56,144 nucleotides of DNA from a virus: IMG/VR virus record IMGVR_UViG_3300045957_000043, positions 1 through 56,144 of that record; one strand, written 5' to 3'. Position 1 is the stretch's first letter. Every line of letters begins with the position of its first letter. Positions 13,256 through 20,919 of this stretch are shown piece after piece. The position numbers and the translations under genes were made by a program. The notes under the pieces were generated by a model that worked only from the letters and a program-made list of their open reading frames with translations, had not been told where the DNA came from and ran no database searches.

Positions 13256-13908
13256 ACTCTTGCCACCTTGCGCACGGGTATCGTTATGGCGTCTTCGGGA
13301 TGCCAGCCTCGATTGAGACGGCTGGTTATCGTGCGTCTGTGAATGCCCGTGATCTCGCCCCATTCGGTGATTGTTTTCGCAATACCGTTGACGGTTAGCA
13401 CATGGTTGTTGCGGCGGTTACGTGATTGCGTGATTCTGTCAGCCCAGCGGCAGTTTTCAGGCTCATAGTCGCTGTCGTTGTCGATCCGGTCCAGGCTGTA
13501 GTCGTTGCCCGGTCGCGGTCCCATGTCGTCGTAGAAATACTCGAAGCCTTCAAGCCAGCGGACACATACGCGAATACCCCGCGCGCCGTAGTCTTTGTAG
13601 TACGGGCTGCGAGGGTTGTAACATCGCTTTTTCATCGACGCCCACGCTTCGTATTCGGGGGTCCTGCACATCCCGTGTTGTAGGTTGCGAGAAGTTTTTG
13701 TCTCTCGGTCGTAGCAGCCGCAGCTCTTCGTGTTGCCGTTGCTGAGACTACCCGGATAGACAGCCGTGCGTTTTCCGCAGCGACACCTGCAGATAGCGAT
13801 CCGTGATCGGCACCAGCCTTTTTTGAGTCGTGCGTACGGGACAACCCGGTAGTAGAAAGCTTCGACGGTTAGCCGGCCAAAAACGTCGCCAAGATGGACT
13901 GCAGCCAC
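13252..13908 (-). CDS. HNH endonuclease with C-terminal HTH, probable homing type
   Basis: About 218 residues from GTG 13908; the start is uncertain, since the longer frame runs back into a terminator. The N-terminus has a Cys-rich ribbon (CRCRCGK... KSCGCYDRET). The core has the phage HNH signature HGMCRTPEYEAWASMKKRC, YYKDYGARGIRVC, YDDMGPRPGNDYSLDRIDND and YEPENCRWA. The end (KTITEWGEITGIHRRTITSRL) resembles a DNA-binding helix repeat. It sits between the ssDNA-binding and polymerase genes, a usual homing target, and may be selfish. Confidence 0.8.
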   Translation of the reverse strand: MAAVHLGDVFGRLTVEAFYYRVVPYARLKKGWCRSRIAICRCRCGKRTAVYPGSLSNGNTKSCGCYDRETKTSRNLQHGMCRTPEYEAWASMKKRCYNPRSPYYKDYGARGIRVCVRWLEGFEYFYDDMGPRPGNDYSLDRIDNDSDYEPENCRWADRITQSRNRRNNHVLTVNGIAKTITEWGEITGIHRRTITSRLNRGWHPEDAITIPVRKVARV

Positions 13909-13922
13909 GGGAACACCAGTTA

Positions 13923-13963
13923 AAGAAACCGCCCGCCGCGCGGGGGAACGCGACGGACGGCGG
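13923..13963 (-). terminator. G/C-rich hairpin with T-run before the HNH gene
   Basis: On the minus strand CCGCCGTCCGTCGCG, a short C-rich loop and CGCGCGGCGGGCGG are followed by TTTCTTT. It lies 26 bases past the stop of the DUF2815 gene. It would reduce read-through into the HNH and polymerase genes. Confidence 0.65.
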
Positions 13964-13988
13964 GGGAAAAGAAGCAAGAAAAGAGGGG

Positions 13989-14558
13989 TTACGCCAGCAT
14001 TTCGTCTTCGAGTTCTTCGTACTCTTCAGCATCCGCGAATGCCGACTCGGGATTGCCGCCGCCGCTTGAACCAAAAGCCGTGTCTTGCTTAACCAGCAGC
14101 ACTGAATTCAGTCCGAGCGAAACACCTTTACCGAGATAGTCATAGGCATACGATGAAGTTTCCACGCGGCACCAACACCCGGCGTAGATTTTGCCGTCGT
14201 CTTCTGTTAGGTCTTCAAATTGACCTTCGAATTTGCGCACGACGCGCACGGGTTTTTTGGAACTGAACTTCACGTATGTCCAGCCGTCTTCGTAGCCTTC
14301 TAGGTCGCTCTTTCGACCGCAGTCATGAAACGGCTGTCGGTTTTCAGCAAGGTTTTTGAGCGAGACTTTGCCGTTGAACGCTTCCTTGAGTTTTTCTTCG
14401 CAGGCTTTTCGCAGTACTGATAGATCAGCACTCGGTGGAAACAACAGAGTGCACTCGTATTTCGGCGCTGATGCGTTCCCGGTGTTTGGATCGACAAACA
14501 CGGTGGGTTTCCAGAGCGACGGAAACGACAGTCGGCCAACAGGCGTAACTAATGCCAT
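13989..14558 (-). CDS. DUF2815 single-stranded DNA-binding protein
   Basis: 189 residues from ATG 14558 with GAGGAG 8 bases upstream. The N-terminus (TPVGRLSFPSLWKPTVF) and central KYECTLLFP and AGCWCRVETSSYAYD match DUF2815, the phage SSB family with a gp2.5-like OB fold. The C-terminal tail is very acidic (EYEELEDEM), as in SSBs that recruit partners. It precedes the Cas4-like nuclease gene in the chromosome order, the usual arrangement. Confidence 0.9.
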   Translation of the reverse strand: MALVTPVGRLSFPSLWKPTVFVDPNTGNASAPKYECTLLFPPSADLSVLRKACEEKLKEAFNGKVSLKNLAENRQPFHDCGRKSDLEGYEDGWTYVKFSSKKPVRVVRKFEGQFEDLTEDDGKIYAGCWCRVETSSYAYDYLGKGVSLGLNSVLLVKQDTAFGSSGGGNPESAFADAEEYEELEDEMLA

Positions 14559-14560
14559 GA

Positions 14561-15697
14561 TTAACACTCCTCATAGTCTTGGAATACAGTCTCGGGGTCA
14601 GAAGCTTCGACAGCTTGACGGTGATCAGAGACCGGGGCTGCAACCAATCCGCGCGGCGGTCGACAGGTGAGATCGCTTAGGTCGATCTTCAGTCTCTGAT
14701 TCTCTTTGATTGCTTTCGCGACTTGCGTCGGCGACTGCAGTTTTTTAGTTGTCTTGTACAGATACTTAGCCGGGACTTTGCGCGACTTGAGTTCCTTAAC
14801 GAGATCCTCTTCGTCGAGCGCCCAAGTTGTACTCCCGAGCGACTCGACCACCTTATAGCCTTCGACTTCAGCGCCGTTTTGCATTGCATCGCACAGCTTT
14901 CTCGGCACCGAGTCGCATACTTTCTTAATCGCGACACGGGCTTCGTAGATATCAAGCCAGTCTTGAATCGGCCAGTTATCTACGTCGACGTGCTTGGATT
15001 TCTTAGCGAGAGCTAACAGCGCCGGACAATAGTTCCGCGAGTTGCAGAGACTACAGTGATCGCCTGTGATTAGCTCCACACTGAGCAACGACTCAACGAA
15101 ACGATCGCGGAACGCAATCAGTTCTCCGTAAGTAATATCAGCGTGCTTGATCTGCTGGTCGTCCCGCGAGTTTTGGTACGCGCGAGGCTGCACGACTGTC
15201 GCGCGGAACCGAACACCTTCAGGATCAGGCAGCTCTTCGATACCGAATTTCTCGGCGGCGAGTAGCAAGTACAGCATCAACTGCGGGTTGTCATGCACCG
15301 CAACAAACTGGCCAACGCCGTGCTTGTAGTCGACAACGTGCAGGACTAGCTCGCCGTCGTCATCTTCGTACACCAACAGGCAGTCGATTGTCCCGCCGAG
15401 CCCTTTGATATTTTGCGACTTGCATCGCACCTCAAATTCTTTGGTGATCAATAACGCCTGACTGCAGACGTGCTTGACGTACTTAACGTAGACGCTCACG
15501 CTTGCAAGCATTTCTTCGTCGAGTTCGTTACCCGGTACGGGCGCATCGACGAGCAACTTGTAAGCAAGCGCGTGGGCTTCGTGCCCCTCGCGGGTGAACT
15601 CGTTTTCGTCGTTATCCTTGGCCAACGTTAGATGCCCAGGACAGAGCAGTGTCAGCCAGCCGCTACTCGGCGAGATAGGAAAACCCCGATACTCCAT
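14561..15697 (-). CDS. DUF2800 Cas4/RecB-like nuclease
   Basis: 378 residues. N-terminal ISPSSGWLTLLCPG fits DUF2800. The PD-(D/E)xK core is seen as GGTIDCLLVYE followed by LHVVDYKHG (Asp and Lys of D-x-K). The cysteines of C-SLC-NSRNYC, with the upstream CPG Cys, are candidates for the Cas4-type iron-sulfur cluster. The C-terminal third is helical. Probably processes DNA ends in recombination-dependent replication with the adjacent SSB. Confidence 0.9.
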   Translation of the reverse strand: MEYRGFPISPSSGWLTLLCPGHLTLAKDNDENEFTREGHEAHALAYKLLVDAPVPGNELDEEMLASVSVYVKYVKHVCSQALLITKEFEVRCKSQNIKGLGGTIDCLLVYEDDDGELVLHVVDYKHGVGQFVAVHDNPQLMLYLLLAAEKFGIEELPDPEGVRFRATVVQPRAYQNSRDDQQIKHADITYGELIAFRDRFVESLLSVELITGDHCSLCNSRNYCPALLALAKKSKHVDVDNWPIQDWLDIYEARVAIKKVCDSVPRKLCDAMQNGAEVEGYKVVESLGSTTWALDEEDLVKELKSRKVPAKYLYKTTKKLQSPTQVAKAIKENQRLKIDLSDLTCRPPRGLVAAPVSDHRQAVEASDPETVFQDYEEC

Positions 15698-15703
15698 GTG
15701 TAG

Positions 15704-16039
15704 CTACTCCGAAACTAAGGCAAGTACCTTCTCGTAGAAGTCAGCTAACTGCTCGTCGGCAATTCCGCTGATTGACTTCGCGTCGTACTCGCCGAGAAGC
15801 TCAGCAAGCTGTGAGCGTTCGAGCCGCCCTCCGGTCAAGGCGTCTTTGCAAATTAGTACCAGCGAGTCGCGATCGGGTGCGGCGGCGGTTTGCGTTCGGG
15901 TTTTGGTTTCGGGTTTGGGTTTGCTGCTATCTCGCGACGGCGCGGTTTCTGCGTGAGATTCGAGCAACACGCGGCGGACGATATTGGCGAGCAAATCTTC
16001 GAGGTCGTCGATTTCGAGACGCACGTTTAGAACAGCCAT
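15704..16039 (-). CDS. Recombination-operon accessory protein, 111 residues
   Basis: Start ATG 16039 (AAGGAG 9 bases upstream); the frame stays open to 16144 but without a ribosome site. It has an N-terminal beta/helix segment (VRLEIDDLEDLLANIVRRVL), a Thr/Pro/Lys-rich linker, and a C-terminal domain (LICKDALTGGRLERSQLAEL... LADFYEKVLAL). The end resembles helical domains found beside phage recombination genes, but I cannot name the family. Confidence 0.65.
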   Translation of the reverse strand: MAVLNVRLEIDDLEDLLANIVRRVLLESHAETAPSRDSSKPKPETKTRTQTAAAPDRDSLVLICKDALTGGRLERSQLAELLGEYDAKSISGIADEQLADFYEKVLALVSE

Positions 16040-16140
16040 GTGTAGTAACTCCTTAACAAAACCAGCTGGCTGGGAATCAAGATGAGTCGCTTTTCTTTGC
16101 GACCAACTCGCCACATAGTAGGCGGGTAGTAAGCTACTAG

Positions 16141-16545
16141 TCAAGCACCCGTTTTCTTTTTTCCGCTAACGCGATAGCCAGCGTGTTCGAGCGACAGGCG
16201 GCAGATTTCGAGGAACTCCTCGATTTCTAAGTTGCGCTTCGCGAAATTCGCGTGTTTCGTAGTCAGCTGCAGATTTTCAAGCGTATTTTTTCCGCCTTTT
16301 TCCAGCGGTCGAACATGATCGACACTGCAGTTATCTGGGGTCAGCGGCACCCCCGTGATTGCACAGGAATATTCCTGGTTTTCGAGCAGCTCTTGCAACT
16401 GCAATCGGGTGACGCTGCAACCCCGTCGACCTAGAAGCCTGACTTTGGTCTCCATCACTCTCACCCACGGGTCTTGCTGCCTTTTTTCGTCACGGTTCAG
16501 CTTCTTTGCGAGGGCTGCTAATCGGTATTTCCAAGCGGTATCCAA
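16141..16545 (-). CDS. HNH endonuclease
   Basis: 134 residues from TTG 16545 (AGG upstream, weak); a shorter start at an internal ATG is possible. Core: SCAITGVPLTPDNCSVDHVRPLEKGG, with NTLENLQLTTKHANFAKRN, gives the D-H, N and H/K residues of the classic HNH site. The basic N-terminus (YRLAALAKKLNRDEKR) would bind DNA. It overlaps the zincin gene by 56 bases. May be a nicking or homing enzyme. Confidence 0.8.
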   Translation of the reverse strand: MDTAWKYRLAALAKKLNRDEKRQQDPWVRVMETKVRLLGRRGCSVTRLQLQELLENQEYSCAITGVPLTPDNCSVDHVRPLEKGGKNTLENLQLTTKHANFAKRNLEIEEFLEICRLSLEHAGYRVSGKKKTGA

Positions 16546-16792
16546 GTTCGAAGAGACCTGTTGCGACGGAGTTAGCGGTTTTTGTTACAAACTCTTCGGC
16601 AAACACGTCGAAGGCGCAGCCGTGCAGCATTTCGTGGATGAGGGTTTCGAGAAGCGAACACCCGGATAAGTCTTCGTTGACCAGAATTTCGGAACGTTCC
16701 GAGTCGCAAGAACCGTGAGCACCGTCCAAAAGACTTGCTGGGACGGCGCTGACGCGATAGAATTGTCCGTTAAGCCTAACTATGCACTGCAT
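16490..16792 (-). CDS. Small HExxH zinc-protease-like protein
   Basis: 100 residues with LETLIHEMLHGCAFDVFAEEFV: the HEMLH zincin helix near residue 53 and a downstream Glu that could be the third ligand (gluzincin/SprT-like layout). It then has TKTANSVATGLFELGY. This matches small phage zincins of unknown target. First gene of the leftward replication operon; its start codon lies inside a palindrome (16778-16796). Confidence 0.75.
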   Translation of the reverse strand: MQCIVRLNGQFYRVSAVPASLLDGAHGSCDSERSEILVNEDLSGCSLLETLIHEMLHGCAFDVFAEEFVTKTANSVATGLFELGYRLEIPISSPRKEAEP

Positions 16793-16796
16793 AGTT
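16778..16796. promoter_or_regulatory. Palindrome between divergent operons
   Basis: AACTATGCA-C-TGCATAGTT, perfect 9-bp arms around one base. It covers the start codon of the zincin gene and lies 31 bases before the rightward gene at 16827. A dimeric regulator could control both directions here. Part of it is coding, so chance symmetry is possible. Confidence 0.4.
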
Positions 16797-16826
16797 AATT
16801 GTATGGCAGTAAGAGGTTACTGATCT

Positions 16827-17453
16827 ATGAAGGTTTATGTGTGCGGAAAGATGCGAGGAGTGCCGCTCTTCAATCGCCCGCAGTTCGACCAGATCGAGCA
16901 CCGGCTGAAGCTACGCGGCTGGCTGGTTCGCACCCCGATCACGTCGGATCTAGAACTTGGGTTCGATCTGCACGGTGAGAACACCGACGGGAGTGTCGAG
17001 CCTGACCCTGAGCAGATGGTGGAGTTTCTGCGGGCCGACGTGGAGAACGTAATCTGGTGCGACGCGATCGCGCTTTTGCCGGACTGGGTGCAATCTCGCG
17101 GCGCCCAGATGGAATACTGGATGGCGCGATACCTAGGCCGGCAAGTCCTGGACGACCACGGTAACCCCCTCCCGTTGCCACCGACTGACCCCCTACAGCA
17201 AGACGTGCTAGAAGAGGCGTTATTGCTGACTTCTGGTGCGCGTCACGACCAATACGGTGCGCCGAACGCAGATTTTCAGCGGATTGCCGCGATGTGGACG
17301 ACGCTTTTTTCTCGGGAATTCTCGCCACACGAAGTCGCAATGGCGATGATCTGCCTGAAACTGTCTAGAATGACGCACAGTCCCCAAAAGCGGGACCACT
17401 GGGTCGACGTAGCGGGTTACTCGCGGTGTGGGTGGCTTTGTCTTGACGACTGA
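16827..17453 (+). CDS. DUF4406-DUF6378 fusion protein
   Basis: 208 residues. Residues 1-115 match DUF4406, a nucleoside 2-deoxyribosyltransferase-like Rossmann fold: YVCGKMRGVPLFNRPQFD, GWLVRTPI, DVENVIWCDAIALLPDW, SRGAQMEYWMA. Residues 125-205 match DUF6378: LLTSGARHDQYGAPNADFQRIA, then MAMICLKLSRMTHSPQKRDHWVDVAGY. Both halves are common as separate phage genes. Fused, they suggest one pathway, probably nucleotide metabolism or base modification (inference). Confidence 0.85.
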   Translation: MKVYVCGKMRGVPLFNRPQFDQIEHRLKLRGWLVRTPITSDLELGFDLHGENTDGSVEPDPEQMVEFLRADVENVIWCDAIALLPDWVQSRGAQMEYWMARYLGRQVLDDHGNPLPLPPTDPLQQDVLEEALLLTSGARHDQYGAPNADFQRIAAMWTTLFSREFSPHEVAMAMICLKLSRMTHSPQKRDHWVDVAGYSRCGWLCLDD

Positions 17454-17469
17454 TAGGTACGATGAATTT

Positions 17470-17658
17470 ATGGACATACGATACCCAGAGTCCAAAATTG
17501 CGGGTCGGACCGAATATCTGATCCTTAAAGCAGATACGTTCGGCGACGAGAAGCTATTGCATCGCCTTATCACCTGTTTTCAAGAAGGTGAGATGATCGT
17601 GGAGTCGCAAGACCGCGTGCTGACGTGGCGTTCAGAGCAAGTTCCGGAAACGGACTGA
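17470..17658 (+). CDS. 62-residue hypothetical protein
   Basis: Follows the fusion gene. ATG 17470 avoids the 26-base overlap that the in-frame GTG at 17428 would cause, but neither has a strong ribosome site. Charged small protein (YPESKIAGRTEYLIL... VESQDRVLTWRSEQ). No family is recognised. Confidence 0.5.
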   Translation: MDIRYPESKIAGRTEYLILKADTFGDEKLLHRLITCFQEGEMIVESQDRVLTWRSEQVPETD

Positions 17659-17662
17659 ATAG

Positions 17663-17791
17663 CTATTTAAACCGGTCGGCGAGTTCGCTGATTTCCGATA
17701 GCAGCTTTTTAAGCGGTGACAGTCCGAACAGAGCAACTGTCGCTGCGCCGATAAAGCCCCCAACAAGCCCGCCTAAAAACGCACCAAGCAT
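17663..17791 (-). CDS. 42-residue glycine-zipper membrane peptide
   Basis: ATG 17791 has GGAGG at 6-base spacing and overlaps the upstream stop (TGATG). It has a small-residue membrane helix (GAFLGGLVGGFIGAATVALF) and then an amphipathic KKLLSEISELADRF. Gly/Ala zippers favour oligomerisation, so it could be a small holin or pore-type protein. That is inference from composition only. Confidence 0.65.
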   Translation of the reverse strand: MLGAFLGGLVGGFIGAATVALFGLSPLKKLLSEISELADRFK

Positions 17792-18288
17792 CACAGGTCC
17801 TCCGCATCTACGTCGAGTTCTTTTTCTGTATTCAGAGCACTGAGCGCGTCGTGAACGTCCGTGATGGAGGCACCCTTGAGTGCGTTAATTTGTTTGTCGA
17901 TTGCTTCGACATCCGGCTCGGCCTGCATGTTTGCAAGGTCCTGCAAGATCTTTAGGTTAAGCACGTCAGCCTGCAGCAGCGACTTGAATGCGGCGACTTT
18001 AGTCTGAGGTCGCAGCTCGCCGGACAAAATCATATTTACGAGTTCAGTGACCAGCTCGCCTTTGATGTTTAGCGGCAGTGTCGGCCACTGTAGTGCCCCA
18101 GTGATTAATTTCGCGCGAGCCGTAATACTCTGTAGCGGGTACTGCTCGGATTCTGGGTTCTTGGCTAGCTCTTGCTTTTCCATTTCTCGACGAACGCGCA
18201 GTTCTTCTTCGCGCTCGGCAAGATTGCGGGCAAGCTCGTTGTTGGTAGCTTCAGATTCAGATTCAAATTCAAACTCGGATTCAAGCAT
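17791..18288 (-). CDS. Helical protein, possible small terminase-like or packaging accessory
   Basis: 165 residues. An acidic Glu/Ser-rich N-terminus and a charged coiled coil (ELARNLAEREEELRVRREMEK) lead into a helical core: ARAKLITGALQWPTLPLN, then VAAFKSLLQADVLNLKILQDL. The core resembles short phage proteins (IRxAIxxxWPIPxxxR... AAxxLLxADxLNL) sometimes annotated beside terminases. The family call is tentative. No Shine-Dalgarno is clear at ATG 18288. Confidence 0.5.
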   Translation of the reverse strand: MLESEFEFESESEATNNELARNLAEREEELRVRREMEKQELAKNPESEQYPLQSITARAKLITGALQWPTLPLNIKGELVTELVNMILSGELRPQTKVAAFKSLLQADVLNLKILQDLANMQAEPDVEAIDKQINALKGASITDVHDALSALNTEKELDVDAEDL

Positions 18289-18372
18289 AAACGGTCATCG
18301 GCCCCTGACTCCGACACCCGGAACGGCAGAGGCGATAGCTTGCCGACCGGGGCGGAGATTTATGTAGATTAG

Positions 18373-18804
18373 TTAGCCCAAGACTGCAGTGTATTCTCCG
18401 CACCAATGCCGGTCGCTTACGGCAAGGGGGTTCGGGAACCTATGGCAGATCCCGCTCCCGCTGTGGGACTGGTAAAAAGTACAAGACACACACGCGGGCT
18501 CCGCTACGGACTGATTTTCTTCAGGCTGGCTTGCTTCGGGCATTTGTTGCTGCTCCAGTTTTTCTAGGTCTTCGATTGTTTGGCGAAAAATGGGTTCGTC
18601 TCGCCACGGCGGTTTGGGTAGCCATTCTGGCCACCAGCGATTCGGGTCCGGTGTCGGCTCCGGCGACGGCCAGGGGATAATCCGCTGGATTTTACCCTGG
18701 ACGAGCCCGATACCGTGCCCGACCTTAAACCCAACAAACAAGCCTGCTGCCAGGATGAGCGCGCCCACAACTAGCGAGCCCCAGGCTCGTAAAGCCTCTA
18801 GCAA
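18373..18804 (-). CDS. Membrane-anchored protein with C-terminal Cys motif
   Basis: 143 residues from TTG 18804, supported by a near-perfect AGGAGGTGATC ribosome site. It has an N-terminal transmembrane helix (SLVVGALILAAGLFVGFKVG), a Pro/Trp-rich linker (WPSPEPTPDPNRWWPEWLPKP) and a C-terminal CVSCTFYQ...GICHRFPNP...WCGEY. That last pattern is common in small proteins with a presumed metal site. Probably an envelope-located accessory protein; function unknown. Confidence 0.75.
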   Translation of the reverse strand: MLEALRAWGSLVVGALILAAGLFVGFKVGHGIGLVQGKIQRIIPWPSPEPTPDPNRWWPEWLPKPPWRDEPIFRQTIEDLEKLEQQQMPEASQPEENQSVAEPACVSCTFYQSHSGSGICHRFPNPLAVSDRHWCGEYTAVLG

Positions 18805-18815
18805 CGGATCACCTC

Positions 18816-19178
18816 CTAACGGGTTTGTAAGCGATTCAGCCAGACCTTAATGGTATTAGCTGACGCTAAGCCCTGTAGCCGACCGATCTCTCTGCCGTGG
18901 CGATAGGCAGTCAATGTTGGTACAACCGACACTGGCGGACGAGCTATCTTGCGTAGTTCGATATGAGCCCATCGAATGTCCCGTCGTTGCCGATAGACTT
19001 TGTTAACGATAGGTGTCATTTTACCGCACGGTGGGCACGACTGAGCGTGCCAATACAGCACACTTAACTGAGCGGTATCGGCCCATTTGCGAATCCGCGC
19101 GTTTTCTGCGGAGAAGGCCGCTTGGCCAACGAAAAAAATTGCGAATACTACCGCCATTACCGCTAGATTTTTGAGCAT
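18816..19178 (-). CDS. Exported thioredoxin-like protein
   Basis: About 120 residues from ATG 19178. It has an N-terminal signal or anchor (LAVMAVVFAIFFVGQAAFSAE), then LSVLYWHAQSCPPCGKMTPIV with a C-P-P-C active site, and SVVPTLTAYRHGREIGRL with the cis-Pro of thioredoxin folds. It should act outside the inner membrane as a disulfide oxidoreductase. It may be relevant to the cysteine-rich virion or to host envelope redox (inference). No strong ribosome site is seen, so the start could differ. Confidence 0.8.
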   Translation of the reverse strand: MLKNLAVMAVVFAIFFVGQAAFSAENARIRKWADTAQLSVLYWHAQSCPPCGKMTPIVNKVYRQRRDIRWAHIELRKIARPPVSVVPTLTAYRHGREIGRLQGLASANTIKVWLNRLQTR

Positions 19179-19260
19179 TGCTAGCAACAATCGTCGTATA
19201 TAGTGGGGGTAAGATACCTGACTATTACATTGTAGGCTTTCTAAGAGAGAAAGGTTTAAC

Positions 19261-19641
19261 ATGCAGGTTAAGTTTGCTGACTACCCGTGGGTCGCCAGGG
19301 CTATTGCTAGTCGCGGCGGCAACTACAAATTTCCACCCGAGCGGTTTTCGGCGCGTCGTTTAGTGGAGTACCAAGGGCGGCTCATCTATGCTGCGTCGCA
19401 ACTCGAACTGATCGCTGATATGCTACAGAAATACGGCGTCGAAGCGGTTGATCTCGTCGGGGGAGACAACATCGAAAACGCCGTGAATCTTGTTGAGCGA
19501 ACTGTGGGGCTGATCGCGGATCAGTGCTCAGGGTATGCGATCCACTATAAGACGAAACAGTCGTTTGTTACTGACGAGCCCGGCGACGCCCCCAAAAGAA
19601 AACGGGGGCGCCCTAGAAAGAAACCGCACGACGAAGCTTAG
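19261..19641 (+). CDS. Hypothetical protein with AT-hook-like tail
   Basis: 126 residues from ATG 19261 (GAGAAAGG upstream). It has a folded N-terminus (FADYPWVARAIASRGG... RLVEYQGRLIYAASQLELI) and the C-terminal PKRKRGRPRKKP, whose KRGRPRK core is an AT-hook minor-groove motif. Transcribed divergently from the thioredoxin gene and convergent with the integrase, overlapping its stop by 4 bases. Possibly a nucleoid or regulatory protein. Confidence 0.7.
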   Translation: MQVKFADYPWVARAIASRGGNYKFPPERFSARRLVEYQGRLIYAASQLELIADMLQKYGVEAVDLVGGDNIENAVNLVERTVGLIADQCSGYAIHYKTKQSFVTDEPGDAPKRKRGRPRKKPHDEA

Positions 19642-20516
19642 ATAGGTTTAGGCGATTTCAGCGTTTCGGGGACAACCCGCGAAATAAGGTAGTGCTTTCG
19701 AAAAGTACTTTCGTTCGCGTGGCCCAGGTGAGTGCGGCCAGCTTCAATCCCGTATCTGCGGAATACATCTGTGCCGCTTCCGGCTCTTAGCCCGCCCAAG
19801 GTGTGACCAGGGAAACCGCCGGCTTGCTTAATAATCCGGGCAGCTTCGCCGAAAAAGTGGCGCTCGTCCCCTGGCAAGGGGAAAACTAACTCGCGAGCAG
19901 GAAGCTTGATCTTTTCGATGGCTCTGAGTGTATTCTCTGAGAACCGCCAGCAAATCGGGTTTCCGGTCTTCTCGCGCATGCGCACGACTACCCCGTCTTC
20001 CTGGATCTGGTCGAACCTAAGCGATCTCAAGTCTTTCGGGTGTGAACTGTCCCAAGTTGCGCGAATATACGCGACCCAGAAATCCCCGCGACAGATCCCA
20101 TTGCGCCTGTATTTTTTACTCAACCACTTCCGGTATCGCGGTAGCGGGTTTTCCAGTCGGTGAATCAGCTCTGAAGCTTCTTCCCAGGAAAACCCTTCAG
20201 TCGGTTTCGAGTCTTGACGGATCTTTACAGTGTTGTACCGCGACAGCTCTTCGGTGATCAGCTTTTGAGCCCTCGCGGCGTTGCACAACACACAGAGGAT
20301 AGTCTTGTAGAGCTTCCGTGTGCTGGAAGCGAGTCCGTCTGTTCTCAGCTGAACAAGATGCCGGTTGACCGCTTCCGGGTTCAGGTCTTCGACGGTTGCT
20401 TCCCGCCCTAGCGTGGCGCTGAATTTCTTCACCGTGAGATGCAGCGTTTTGACGTATTTCTTGCTGAGGTCTTCTCGTAACAGGATGTAGCTGTCGACAA
20501 AATCGCGAAGCAACAT
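19638..20516 (-). CDS. int: Tyrosine recombinase / integrase
   Basis: 292 residues from ATG 20516 with AGGAGAGG upstream. The N-terminal SAM-like core-binding domain (about 1-100: MLLRDFVDSYILLRE, LRTDGLASSTRKLYK) precedes the catalytic domain. Visible catalytic residues are R164 (HPKDLRSLRF), K183, H238 and R244 (HTLGGLR), H266 (LGH) and nucleophile Y276 (RKHYL). This supports site-specific integration. The region just upstream carries regular repeats that fit attP. Confidence 0.9.
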   Translation of the reverse strand: MLLRDFVDSYILLREDLSKKYVKTLHLTVKKFSATLGREATVEDLNPEAVNRHLVQLRTDGLASSTRKLYKTILCVLCNAARAQKLITEELSRYNTVKIRQDSKPTEGFSWEEASELIHRLENPLPRYRKWLSKKYRRNGICRGDFWVAYIRATWDSSHPKDLRSLRFDQIQEDGVVVRMREKTGNPICWRFSENTLRAIEKIKLPARELVFPLPGDERHFFGEAARIIKQAGGFPGHTLGGLRAGSGTDVFRRYGIEAGRTHLGHANESTFRKHYLISRVVPETLKSPKPI

Positions 20517-20552
20517 AGTGTCCTCTCCTAGTAAGCTGAACCAGCCAGAATC

Positions 20553-20790
20553 ATAGGCTGAACAAACACAAACGATAGGCTGCACGAAATGCAAACCTCA
20601 AACCGACGGGTCTATTATATTAGACTAAGCATCGGTAGGTCAATACCATCGGCCTACTATGCCAGCCTAGGTAATATAGGCCGCCAAGGGCATGTAACCA
20701 AAGTAGCGAATCGCTTCGGGCTGTCAACAAGCTAGGCTGCACAACCGCTAAAGAATAGGCAGAAGTATCGCCGAACCATAGGCTGCACAA
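20553..20790. other. Candidate attP with arm-type integrase sites
   Basis: Five copies of a 13-mer near ATAGGCTGCACAA: 20553 and 20575 on the left (22 apart), and 20732, 20755 (weak) and 20778 on the right (23 apart). Spacing of about two helical turns and placement on both sides of a central segment mirror integrase arm sites. The centre has the inverted repeats GTCTA-TTATAT-TAGAC (20610-20625) and GGCCTA...TAGGCC (20651-20656 and 20677-20682), either of which could mark the core. It lies directly upstream of int. No protein gene is credible from 20517 to 20919. Confidence 0.65.
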
Positions 20791-20919
20791 GTCGGTTTGC
20801 CAAGCAGGAGGCGAGCGGGTACACTGATCTTTAAGGCGGCGGGCTGTGCAGAGTTACTAGCCTTTCGATGTGCGGCCCGTTCGCCTCTCTTCTAGATTGC
20901 AACGAAAGGATCTCTACAC

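Noticed and set aside
13256-13363. N-terminal extension of the DNA polymerase (to 13363)
   Set aside because: It overlaps the HNH gene, and the exonuclease motif begins right after ATG 13255, which has a ribosome site.
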